Positions 1 to 5,946 of a stretch of DNA of 7,756 nt are shown one piece after another (the first letter of the stretch is position 1; every line of letters begins with the position of its first letter). The stretch is from Pseudomonadota bacterium (GTDB lineage Bacteria; Pseudomonadota; Alphaproteobacteria; Rhizobiales; Hyphomicrobiaceae): the NCBI GenBank assembly GCA_023428365.1, contig JAEYYQ010000601.1, forward strand, positions 1-7,756, in the 5' to 3' direction. The position numbers and the translations under genes are program-made. The notes beneath the pieces are model-generated. The model searched no databases and was not told the origin of the DNA. It saw only the letters and a list, made by a program, of their open reading frames with translations.

Positions 1-2
1 TG

Positions 3-794
3 CTTCAGTACCAATCTGCCTGGCGCGCATCTCAGGGCGCACGTCGTAATCAGGAGGACGCGGCCGTGATCTGGCCGCTCGCGCCGGTCGCCACCGGAGC
101 AAGCAATCCCGATCGCCTTGTCGCCGCCCTCGCCGATGGGATGGGCGGACATGCCGGCGGGGCTATCGCGAGCCGCATCGTCTGCGAGTCCTTTCTCGCA
201 AAAGTGGCCCAATCGGAAGGCGACAATCGTGACCGCCTGCGCACCGGTCTCGACGCGGCCAACGCGGCTGTGGCTGCGGAAGTAGAGACCAAGCCAGCCT
301 TGTCAGGCATGGGCTCGACGCTCGTCGGCGTTTTGTTCGGCGTGAACGGGTTGGAATGGGTCAGCGTGGGCGATAGCCCGATGTTTCTCTATCGGGATGG
401 CGAAATCGCGCTGCTGAACGAAGACCACTCGCTCGCCCCTGCCCTCGACCAGATGGCAGCGGAAGGCCGGCTAACGTTTGATCAGGCGCGCAACGATCCA
501 CGCCGCCATCTGCTACGATCGGCCATCACCGGCGAGGATCTCGATCTCGTCGATCTCTCCCACAAGCCGCTGGAACTGACACTCGGTGACTACGTGGTGC
601 TGGCCAGCGATGGGATCCACACGCTCGAAACCGATGAGATTGCCCGCGTCATCGGTGCTTATAGCAACGACGGCTGCGAGGCGGTTGCCGCAGCGTTGAT
701 CCGTGCGGTCGAACAGATGCGCGATCCGCATCAGGACAACACCACAGTCGTGGTCGTGCGTCCGCTGGACGGCGATGCAGCCCAGCAATCCTAA
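3..794 (+). CDS. PP2C-family serine/threonine protein phosphatase, 5'-truncated by window edge
   Basis: This is a metal-dependent (PPM/PP2C) protein phosphatase that removes phosphate from Ser/Thr residues, probably in the cytoplasm, since no membrane segment is visible. The reading frame is open from base 3, with 263 residues before TAA. PP2C motifs appear in order: RNQED at visible residues 15-19, DGMGGH at 45-50, a GSTL segment, VGDS followed by FLYRDG and NEDHSL, ASDG, and a C-terminal DNTTVVVV. The acidic residues of NQED, DGMGG, ASDG and DNTT are the usual metal ligands and all are present. A GTG at base 66 could be taken as the start, but that would remove the conserved RNQED motif, which lies in frame upstream. 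The true start is therefore left of the window. The gene converges on the PhnA-like gene with 38 bases between stops. Its kinase or secretion partner cannot be judged because the upstream genes are missing. Confidence 0.9.
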   Translation, partial: LQYQSAWRASQGARRNQEDAAVIWPLAPVATGASNPDRLVAALADGMGGHAGGAIASRIVCESFLAKVAQSEGDNRDRLRTGLDAANAAVAAEVETKPALSGMGSTLVGVLFGVNGLEWVSVGDSPMFLYRDGEIALLNEDHSLAPALDQMAAEGRLTFDQARNDPRRHLLRSAITGEDLDLVDLSHKPLELTLGDYVVLASDGIHTLETDEIARVIGAYSNDGCEAVAAALIRAVEQMRDPHQDNTTVVVVRPLDGDAAQQS

Positions 795-832
795 GCCGGG
801 CCGCAATCTCACTTCATCGTACTATACCGGTA
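795..832. other. Short gap between convergent PP2C and PhnA-like genes
   Basis: These 38 bases separate the two stop codons. I see no stable stem followed by a T-run in either direction, so transcripts from both sides probably read into each other. Confidence 0.5.
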
Positions 833-1510
833 TCAGTCGCCGTTCAGCGCCCGACGCGCGGCTGAAACACCGGCACGCCCCGCCATCGCAGCGGCTGCAG
901 CTCCCAGCAGCAGAGCGATGAAGCTGGCGATTGCCGCACCGGAAATCGTCGATTGAACGCGCGTTGATGGCATTCCTGGCGTACTCGGAGCCGTCGTCGT
1001 CGTGCCGGACGGTGCCGGCGCGCCTCCGGCGCCCGTCTGCTGTTCGACGTGCTGGCCGTACATCGCCATCAACTCGGCCCGGTCTTGCATGCCGATGACG
1101 CCCCCCAGTGCCGATGCCAGCATAAAGGCAATCACCAATGTCGTCCCGGCCCACGACAGCAGGCCGTGGATCATGCCGTCGTTACGATCCGCAGACCCCA
1201 GCGTCCGGCCGGCGACCCAGCCACCGATCGCGGCAGCGACGATCCCGGCAATGGCCCACCACGTCGCAAACCCGGCACCGCACCATTCCGCAGACGTGCC
1301 ATGCGGCGCTCCTGCTATTCCAATGCCGACACCGAGAAGATTGAGCACAGTGTGGGCGGCAAGCGCGACGATGATGCCGGCGAGCACTGCGCCCCACGAC
1401 AACCGCCAGCCAGCCGGAGCCATTAACAGGTCGGAATCGCGCTCAGCCGTTGTCTGAACCGCTCCGCGCATTCGCGAACGCACCGACCGGTCGTCTTCGT
1501 GGATACTCAT
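833..1510 (-). CDS. PhnA-like conserved membrane protein, four predicted helices
   Basis: This is an integral inner-membrane protein of 225 residues and unknown biochemical role. It resembles proteins annotated 'PhnA-like' in rhizobia, recognised from the N-terminal WGAVLAGIIVAL and LNLLGVGIGIA pattern; this label does not imply phosphonate metabolism. A charged cytoplasmic-type N-terminus (1-34) precedes hydrophobic segments near 38-66, 83-103, 115-140 and 189-212. A Gly/Ala/Pro/Thr-rich linker (about 156-184) separates helices 3 and 4. I chose the ATG at 1510 because a CGGAGG ribosome binding site ends six bases before it. The TTG two codons upstream (1516) directly abuts that site and is too close to use. 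A GGAAC-N16-CGTT promoter lies just upstream, suggesting EcfG (general stress) control. The gene is likely monocistronic, because the next gene downstream is convergent. Confidence 0.82.
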   Translation of the reverse strand: MSIHEDDRSVRSRMRGAVQTTAERDSDLLMAPAGWRLSWGAVLAGIIVALAAHTVLNLLGVGIGIAGAPHGTSAEWCGAGFATWWAIAGIVAAAIGGWVAGRTLGSADRNDGMIHGLLSWAGTTLVIAFMLASALGGVIGMQDRAELMAMYGQHVEQQTGAGGAPAPSGTTTTAPSTPGMPSTRVQSTISGAAIASFIALLLGAAAAAMAGRAGVSAARRALNGD

Positions 1511-1516
1511 GGCCAA

Positions 1517-1522
1517 CCTCCG
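1517..1522 (-). promoter_or_regulatory. Ribosome binding site deciding the start of the PhnA-like gene
   Basis: Read on the minus strand this is CGGAGG, followed by six bases and then ATG at 1510. The spacing suits the ATG and excludes the in-frame TTG at 1516, which immediately follows the motif. Confidence 0.75.
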
Positions 1523-1540
1523 AAGGTCACGTATCCGTCA

Positions 1541-1565
1541 AACGTCCGCGGTACACTGCCGTTCC
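1541..1565 (-). promoter_or_regulatory. EcfG-type (general stress response) promoter for the PhnA-like gene
   Basis: On the minus strand, GGAAC (1565-1561) and CGTT (1544-1541) are separated by exactly 16 bases (1560-1545). This matches the known alphaproteobacterial EcfG/SigT consensus GGAAC-N16/17-CGTT. Transcription would start roughly 7 bases below the -10, giving a leader of about 25 bases that carries the CGGAGG ribosome binding site. A second GGAAC copy lies 12 bases upstream (1577-1573) but has no matching CGTT at the right distance. The call is a motif match, not a measured start site. Confidence 0.72.
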
Positions 1566-1596
1566 AAATTCAGTTCCAATTAGAATTGCTGATTTT

Positions 1597-1620
1597 CTCG
1601 CATCTTCAAAAGGATGCGAG
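1597..1620 (-). terminator. Perfect 8-bp hairpin after the TRAP genes, possible 3' end
   Basis: CTCGCATC (1597-1604) and GATGCGAG (1613-1620) form a perfect 8-bp stem with an 8-base loop. It begins 23 bases past the stop of the large TRAP subunit gene and lies upstream of the EcfG-type promoter of the next gene. On the minus-strand RNA it is followed by AAAA, not a U-run, so it is not a classic intrinsic terminator. It may protect a rho-dependent 3' end, or it may be a protein-binding site. Confidence 0.4.
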
Positions 1621-1643
1621 CGATTGCTTGCGTGTTCCGTTGA

Positions 1644-2954
1644 TCAGTTCAACAGCCGCACGAGCACAAGCGCGAGCCCCGGGAAAAACATCACCAGTGC
1701 GAGACGCACGATGTCGGCAGCGATGAACGGCAGCACCCGCCGGTAAATCGCCAGCGCCGGAATTTCCTTCGCGATGGCACTGACGACGAACACGTTCAGG
1801 CCGATCGGCGGCGCGATAAGGCCGACGCCCACGACGATCAGGACCAGAATACCGAACCAGATCGCCACTTCATCAGGCGGCAGCCCGAAGTCGAGCGCGG
1901 ACACCACCGGAAAAAACACCGGCAGCGTCAGCAGGATCATGGCGAGTTCATCCATGACCGCTCCGAGCACGATGTAGAGCGCCAGCAGCATGGTCAGAAT
2001 GGCGAACGGCGAAAACCCGCTGTCGGCAATCGTCTGCGCCGCATCGGCCGGCAATTGAGATAGCGCGAGAAAGCCGTTGAACACCTCCGCACCCAACAAA
2101 ATCAGGAAGATCATGGCGGTGGTTTCGCCGGTCTGGAGAAGACTGGTTTTTATCCCCTCAAGAGTGAGCGTGCGACGCACGACGCCCACTACGAGCATCG
2201 CGACCGCACCGACCGCTGCCCCCTCGGTTGGCGTAAAAATGCCGCCGTAGATGCCACCAACCACCGTTACGCCAACCAGCACGGCGGGCCACACCGTCAT
2301 CCACGAGCCGCCCTCGCCGTCTGTCGAGACGGGCGGTGCAAGTTTCGGATTGCGGCTCACGAGCCAACCGATCAGCAGACAGTAGAACGTAGCGGCAATC
2401 AGCCCAGGGATCAGCGCCGCCTGGAACAGCTTGACGATGTTCTGTTCAGTCGCGAGAGCGTAGACGACCAGAATAATCGACGGCGGCACCAGAATGCCGA
2501 GCGTTCCTCCGACCGCCACGGTTGCACCCGCGAAGCCGGGATCATACCCGTACCGTTTCAACTCGGGCAGCGCAGCGCGCGAGAATGTGGCCGTTGTCGC
2601 AACCGATGAACCGCAAATCGCGCCAAACACGGTACAAGCCCCGATCACCGCCATCCCCAAACCACCGGGACGCTTGCCAAAGGCACGGCCCGCCGCACGA
2701 AAAAGGTCGCGTGACAAACCGGACCGTTCCGCGAACGCGCCCATCAGGATGAACAGCGGGATCACCGACAGCGTGTAGTTCGCAAACAGGTGATAGGGAG
2801 TGGTTTTCATGTAATTGAGGAAAGCGTCGATCCCGACGAACGAGATGTAGCCAGCACCGCCCACGACCAGCATAGCGAGCCCGATCGGCATCCGGAACGC
2901 GATCAGAAGCAGCAGGATGGCAAAACCGATAATGGCGGATGTCGTGCCGCTCAC
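1644..2954 (-). CDS. TRAP transporter large permease subunit (DctM type)
   Basis: This is the large, channel-forming membrane subunit of a tripartite ATP-independent periplasmic transporter, which uses an ion gradient to import a substrate (usually an organic acid) delivered by a periplasmic binding protein. The protein has 436 residues, close to the usual DctM length of about 425, and is almost entirely hydrophobic helices. Family motifs include SVIPLFILMGAFAERSGL (63-80), GSSVATTATF (115-124), ELKRYGYDPGFAGATVAVGG (131-150), GTLGILVPPS (150-159) and TPTEGAAVGA further on. The GTG at 2954 is preceded by GGGGAGG at good spacing on the minus strand. The frame stays open upstream to 3155, but that stretch lies inside the DctQ-type gene and has non-membrane composition, so it was excluded. 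The start overlaps the DctQ-type stop by four bases (GTGA), implying translational coupling. The substrate is unknown; the divergent lyase suggests a carboxylic acid. Confidence 0.95.
   Translation of the reverse strand: MSGTTSAIIGFAILLLLIAFRMPIGLAMLVVGGAGYISFVGIDAFLNYMKTTPYHLFANYTLSVIPLFILMGAFAERSGLSRDLFRAAGRAFGKRPGGLGMAVIGACTVFGAICGSSVATTATFSRAALPELKRYGYDPGFAGATVAVGGTLGILVPPSIILVVYALATEQNIVKLFQAALIPGLIAATFYCLLIGWLVSRNPKLAPPVSTDGEGGSWMTVWPAVLVGVTVVGGIYGGIFTPTEGAAVGAVAMLVVGVVRRTLTLEGIKTSLLQTGETTAMIFLILLGAEVFNGFLALSQLPADAAQTIADSGFSPFAILTMLLALYIVLGAVMDELAMILLTLPVFFPVVSALDFGLPPDEVAIWFGILVLIVVGVGLIAPPIGLNVFVVSAIAKEIPALAIYRRVLPFIAADIVRLALVMFFPGLALVLVRLLN
2951..2954 (-). promoter_or_regulatory. GTGA start/stop overlap coupling the two TRAP subunits
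   Basis: On the minus strand the four bases GTGA contain the start codon (GTG) of the large subunit and the stop codon (TGA) of the small subunit. A GGGGAGG ribosome binding site precedes them. This is the arrangement expected for translational coupling of subunits made in a fixed ratio. Confidence 0.85.
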
Positions 2955-3460
2955 GTTTGCCTCCCCAAGCGGCAAACTCCCACCAGCAGCGAAGTGACAG
3001 CCAGGAACGCCGCCATCACCGCAACTGCGGCGATACCCCATCCGATCGGGATACCGGAAATCATCGTCGTCGTGCCGTTGGCAATCGTTTCCGATGCTCC
3101 AACGGCGAGACGCCAGGCAAGGAAGCCCGCCACGAACGCATAGACGAAATCCCACGTGGCTTCGAGCCAGGCCAAGACACGCGGAGGCAATCGCGACGTG
3201 AAAGTTTCCACCACGATGTTACCGCGCCGAAGCTGGCAGTAGGGCAGGAACGCGAAGGCCGATAGCGCCACCGCGATCTGCACCAGTTCGAAATCACCCG
3301 GAACCGAGTTACTCGTTGCCCAGCGCAGACCAACGCTGACGCACACCAGCACCGCCGCCGAAAGAATGATCAGGCCGCCAAACAGCGCCAGCCCCGCGCT
3401 CAGTGAAACAAGCAGGCTCGGAACCACAGGATCACGCTCTCCTGCCGGTTCGCCGCTCAC
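2951..3460 (-). CDS. TRAP transporter small permease subunit (DctQ type)
   Basis: This is the small integral-membrane subunit that pairs with the DctM-type protein encoded just downstream. It has 169 residues, a normal DctQ length, with hydrophobic segments near 16-46, 58-78, 100-122 and 136-164. The family-like stretch PGDFELVQIAVALSAFAFLP (54-73) is followed by a charged turn (QLRRGN). The chosen start is GTG at 3460. An in-frame TGA lies only six bases upstream, so the gene cannot begin earlier, and AAAGGG stands seven bases before the GTG. A second GTG at 3427 (residue 12) follows a GGAG motif and is a possible alternative. Its TGA shares bases with the GTG of the large subunit. The periplasmic solute-binding protein gene that usually accompanies this pair is absent on both sides. 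Confidence 0.9.
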   Translation of the reverse strand: MSGEPAGERDPVVPSLLVSLSAGLALFGGLIILSAAVLVCVSVGLRWATSNSVPGDFELVQIAVALSAFAFLPYCQLRRGNIVVETFTSRLPPRVLAWLEATWDFVYAFVAGFLAWRLAVGASETIANGTTTMISGIPIGWGIAAVAVMAAFLAVTSLLVGVCRLGRQT

Positions 3461-3497
3461 TGGTCAGCCCTTTGCGAACAGAACGCCAGGGGCAAAT

Positions 3498-3508
3498 TCG
3501 TCACGATC
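3498..3508. repeat. Direct repeat copy 1, TCGTCACGATC, in divergent promoter region
   Basis: TCGTCACGATC lies about 38 bases upstream of the DctQ-type start. A near-identical copy (one difference) lies at 3630-3640, upstream of the divergent lyase. The two copies sit at similar distances from the two divergent start codons, which would suit sites for a shared regulator. Ten of 11 matching bases in a short region is suggestive only. Confidence 0.3.
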
Positions 3509-3526
3509 CGTACCTTCCGCATCGAC

Positions 3527-3541
3527 CGCGGATTATCCGCG
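3527..3541. promoter_or_regulatory. Perfect palindrome, candidate operator between TRAP genes and lyase
   Basis: CGCGGAT-T-ATCCGCG has perfect 7-bp arms around a single central base. It sits in the roughly 200-base region between the divergent TRAP and lyase genes, 66 bases from the DctQ-type start. On the minus strand its core reads GATAAT, which resembles a -10 box. A TCGACA that could serve as -35 lies 19 bases upstream, a long spacing. A dimeric regulator binding here could block the TRAP promoter. No regulator gene is visible nearby, so the family cannot be named. Confidence 0.5.
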
Positions 3542-3551
3542 TGAATGATAT

Positions 3552-3617
3552 CTATATGTCGAACAGATCGTTAGCAGCAACCGGCGTACGGATCACTGGC
3601 TTGCCTTTGGCGCGCAT
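3552..3617 (-). CDS. Possible 21-residue small ORF upstream of the TRAP genes
   Basis: An ATG at 3617 on the minus strand is preceded by GAGAGGA at seven bases, a credible ribosome binding site. The ORF runs 21 codons (begins MRAKGKPVIR, ends NDLFDI) to TAG. The peptide is hydrophilic with no signal or membrane segment, and I do not recognise it. A second open stretch in another frame continues from here to a TGA that overlaps the DctQ-type GTG start. The pair could therefore be remnants of one decayed upstream gene, a leader peptide, or chance. Confidence 0.25.
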   Translation of the reverse strand: MRAKGKPVIRTPVAANDLFDI

Positions 3618-3629
3618 GTCGTGGTCCTC

Positions 3630-3640
3630 TCGTCACGACC
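3630..3640. repeat. Direct repeat copy 2, TCGTCACGACC, near the lyase start
   Basis: This is the second copy of the 11-mer at 3498-3508, ending 24 bases before the lyase ATG. Its CACGAC (3634-3639) also forms an inverted repeat with GTCGTG (3618-3623), with a 10-base gap, so the site could be bound by a dimer. Confidence 0.3.
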
Positions 3641-3664
3641 AAGCGGCAGTAAAAGGCCAGCACG

Positions 3665-5014
3665 ATGCCATCCACGGTTTACGATTCAGCGATCTACAAG
3701 GACGCTTTCGGCACGGCTGAGATGCGCAGCATCTTCAGCGATGAAAGCCTGGTTGCCCACGGGGTCGCCGTCGAGGTCGCGCTTGCCCGCGTACAGGGGC
3801 AGCTTGGCGTCATTCCGGACAAGGCGGCGCGGGACATTGCGGCACACGCCAATGCGGCCGCCATCGACCTCGCAAAGCTCAAAGCCGAAACCGATCTTGT
3901 CGGCTATCCCGTCGTCGGACTGATCCATCAGCTTGCGCATCAGTGCGGCGAGGCCGGACGCTATCTGCATTGGGGCGCCACCACACAGGATATTCTCGAT
4001 ACGGTCGCCGTGCTTCAAGTGCGCGACGCCATTGCCGTTGTCGAACGCGACCTGCAACGTGTCGATGAAGCTCTGGCCGAACTCGCTCGCACACATCGGC
4101 TGACGGTGATGGCTGGCCGGACCCATCTTCAACAGGCCTTGCCCATCACCTTCGGGCACAAGGCCGCCGTATGGCTGTCCATGATCCGCCGTCATCGGAC
4201 ACGCCTCGCTGAACTGAAACCGCGCGTGCTCGTCGGCCAGTTCTCGGGCGCTGCCGGAACGCTCGCTTCCCTCGGTACACGCGGCCTGGACGTACACGAT
4301 GCGCTGATGGCCGACCTCAATCTTGGTTCCGCACCGATCACCTGGCACGCGGCACGCGACAGCATGGCGGAAGTGGTGTCGTTTCTCGCGCTGATGACCG
4401 CGTCCCTCGCCAAGATCGCGACGGATATCGCGCTGCTGATGCAAACGGAGGTCGGAGAGGCTTTCGAGCCGTTCGCTCCCGGGCGCGGCTCATCCAGCAC
4501 GATGCCTCAGAAACGCAATCCCATTTCGTGCGAGCTGATCATCGCCGCCGCGCGGGACGTACGCCAGCAGGCGGGATTGATGCTCGATGCCGTCATCGTC
4601 GATCACGAGCGTGCAACTGGTCCGTGGCATCTGGAGTGGATTGCACTACCGCAAAGCTTCATCGCCTCAGCGGGCGCTTTACAACAAGCAGCAACACTTC
4701 TGACCGGACTCACAGTCGATGCCGATCGCATGCGTAAAAACCTCGACATCACTGGCGGTCTGATTGTCGCCGAGGCCGTGATGATGGCTCTCGCGGAGCA
4801 TACCGGCCGACAGGTCGCGCACGATATTGTCTATGGCGCGTGCCGGGTGGCAGCGGAGACCGGCAGCAAGCTGATCGATGTGTTGAAGCAACGTCCTGAG
4901 ATCACCACGCACTTCAGCGAGCAGCGGCTCCGTGAACTGGTCGATCCAGTCAATTACCTGGGAAGTGTTCCAGCCATGATCGACCGCGCGCTAGCGACCA
5001 ATCCGCAGCGATGA
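3665..5014 (+). CDS. Fumarase/aspartase-superfamily lyase, PcaB/adenylosuccinate lyase-like
   Basis: This is a cytoplasmic enzyme of the class-II fumarase/aspartase superfamily, whose homotetramers eliminate a group beta to a carboxylate, or cycloisomerise. It has 449 residues, the usual length. Conserved blocks: HWGATTQDILDT (102-113), GRTHLQQALPITFG (151-164), GQFSGAAGTLASLG (191-204) and the signature loop SSSTMPQKRNP (276-286), which carries the catalytic serine. DHERATGPWHLEWIALPQ (313-330) is typical of the 3-carboxy-cis,cis-muconate cycloisomerase branch. The C-terminal YLGSVPAMIDR suits the adenylosuccinate lyase C-domain. His154 in GRTH matches the acid/base histidine of adenylosuccinate lyases. 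As I recall, many cycloisomerases lack it, so the reaction is uncertain. No other protocatechuate genes are nearby. ATG 3665 is preceded by AAAAGG at eight bases. The TRAP transporter is divergent and may import the substrate or a precursor. A purine-pathway PurB role is unlikely from the context. Confidence 0.85.
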   Translation: MPSTVYDSAIYKDAFGTAEMRSIFSDESLVAHGVAVEVALARVQGQLGVIPDKAARDIAAHANAAAIDLAKLKAETDLVGYPVVGLIHQLAHQCGEAGRYLHWGATTQDILDTVAVLQVRDAIAVVERDLQRVDEALAELARTHRLTVMAGRTHLQQALPITFGHKAAVWLSMIRRHRTRLAELKPRVLVGQFSGAAGTLASLGTRGLDVHDALMADLNLGSAPITWHAARDSMAEVVSFLALMTASLAKIATDIALLMQTEVGEAFEPFAPGRGSSSTMPQKRNPISCELIIAAARDVRQQAGLMLDAVIVDHERATGPWHLEWIALPQSFIASAGALQQAATLLTGLTVDADRMRKNLDITGGLIVAEAVMMALAEHTGRQVAHDIVYGACRVAAETGSKLIDVLKQRPEITTHFSEQRLRELVDPVNYLGSVPAMIDRALATNPQR

Positions 5015-5806
5015 TCAGGCCGCGTCATCGTCCGGATCTTCGTCCGACGGTGCCGAATTCGAACGCGGCCCATAGTCAACATCCGTAAGGTAGAGTCCCT
5101 GCGGCGGGGCAACAGGACCGCATTTCGCGCGATCGCGCGCTGCGAGCGCCCGGGCCATATCCTCAGGTTGCCAACGTCCCGCACCGACGAGTTTCAGGCT
5201 CCCAACCATCGAACGCACCTGATTGTGCATAAAGGATCGCGCCGATGTGGTGACGCGGATTTCGTCGTCAACGCGGGTAACATCCAGCTTATCGAGCGTT
5301 TTCACAGGTGATTTCGCCTGGCAGCCCGCCGCCCGGAACGTCGTAAAGTCGTGCCGCCCGAGAAGATGCTGTGCCGCCACGTGCATCGCCTCCGCATCGA
5401 GCGGTATCGGTAGCCACCAGACGCGGTTTTGATCCAGCGCCGGCAGCGCCCGGCGGTTGAGGATTCGATACAGGTAGTGCCGTCCGGTTGCCGAGAAACG
5501 GGCATCGAAACCTTGGGTCGCCAGCGAACAGTCCAGCACCGCGATCGGCCGCGGCTTCAGGTGATAGTTCATCGCCTCGCGGATCTTGAATGGCTCCCAC
5601 TCCCGCGCGAGGTCGAAATGGGCTACCTGCCCCGTCGCATGCACGCCCGCGTCGGTGCGGCCCGCACCACGCACGCCCACGGTTTCGCCAGAGAAGCGAA
5701 CGATCGCCTGCTCAAGTTCGCCCTGGATCGACTGGCCATTCGCCTGGACCTGCCAGCCGACATAGGGCGTGCCGTCGTATTCGATGGTGATGCGGTAGCG
5801 GGGCAT
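5015..5806 (-). CDS. truA: tRNA pseudouridine(38-40) synthase TruA
   Basis: TruA isomerises uridines 38, 39 and 40 in the anticodon arm of many tRNAs to pseudouridine, in the cytoplasm. The 263-residue protein has the standard length and starts with the family pattern [18 protein letters not shown] (4-21). The catalytic motif [11 protein letters not shown] spans 47-57, with Asp52 as the nucleophile. Later blocks include [14 protein letters not shown] and the C-terminal [13 protein letters not shown]. An acidic tail ([10 protein letters not shown]) follows. ATG 5806 gives the canonical N-terminus, although no strong ribosome binding site precedes it. In many alphaproteobacteria truA follows fmt; here the upstream gene is instead an unrelated exported protein. 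Its stop codon directly abuts that of the convergent lyase, leaving no room for a terminator between them. Confidence 0.97.
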   Translation of the reverse strand: MPRYRITIEYDGTPYVGWQVQANGQSIQGELEQAIVRFSGETVGVRGAGRTDAGVHATGQVAHFDLAREWEPFKIREAMNYHLKPRPIAVLDCSLATQGFDARFSATGRHYLYRILNRRALPALDQNRVWWLPIPLDAEAMHVAAQHLLGRHDFTTFRAAGCQAKSPVKTLDKLDVTRVDDEIRVTTSARSFMHNQVRSMVGSLKLVGAGRWQPEDMARALAARDRAKCGPVAPPQGLYLTDVDYGPRSNSAPSDEDPDDDAA

Positions 5807-5876
5807 GGGGCGCTTCTAGAGCGCTTCCAACGGTGTGGGAATACTTTTCGCCATCGCTTCCAGCGCCCGACGCGAA

Positions 5877-5901
5877 ATGGCGGACACCCCAAGCCCGCCA
5901 T
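5877..5901 (-). terminator. Hairpin after the exported-protein gene, likely minus-strand terminator
   Basis: On minus-strand RNA, AUGGCGGGC and GUCCGCCAU pair over nine positions, with one G-U wobble and a 7-base loop. On plus-strand RNA the same position would be an A-C mismatch, so the structure favours the minus strand. It begins about 45 bases past the stop of the small exported protein gene and before truA. Only three U residues follow, so termination efficiency is uncertain. Confidence 0.45.
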
Positions 5902-5946
5902 TCCCGTGTTTCGTTAACAGTTGCAGATCCGCACCGGGCAGCGTTG

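Noticed and set aside
66..68. GTG as the start of the PP2C gene.
   Set aside because: The conserved RNQED motif is encoded in frame upstream and the frame is open to the window edge, so this GTG is internal.
1002..1457. Plus-strand open frame (151 codons) opposite the PhnA-like gene.
   Set aside because: It is rich in Pro, Ala and Met as expected of an antisense shadow, while the minus strand has a good promoter, a ribosome binding site and membrane helices.
2955..3155. Upstream extension of the DctM-type reading frame to an ATG at 3155.
   Set aside because: This part overlaps the DctQ-type gene in another frame, its translation is not membrane-like, and the GTG at 2954 has a strong ribosome binding site and the expected family N-terminus.
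3686..4444. Long minus-strand open frame (252 codons) antisense to the lyase.
   Set aside because: It lies wholly opposite a gene with clear family motifs, its translation shows no recognisable domain, and long antisense frames are common in GC-rich DNA.
5810..5824. GCGCT-N5-AGCGC inverted repeat just upstream of truA.
   Set aside because: The five-pair arms are short for GC-rich DNA and consist of a simple GCGC core, so chance is likely.
5807..5946. Open minus-strand frame ending in TAG just before truA, possibly the 3' end of another gene.
   Set aside because: It overlaps the end of the exported-protein gene in another frame, has no start with a ribosome binding site, and matches no family I recognise.
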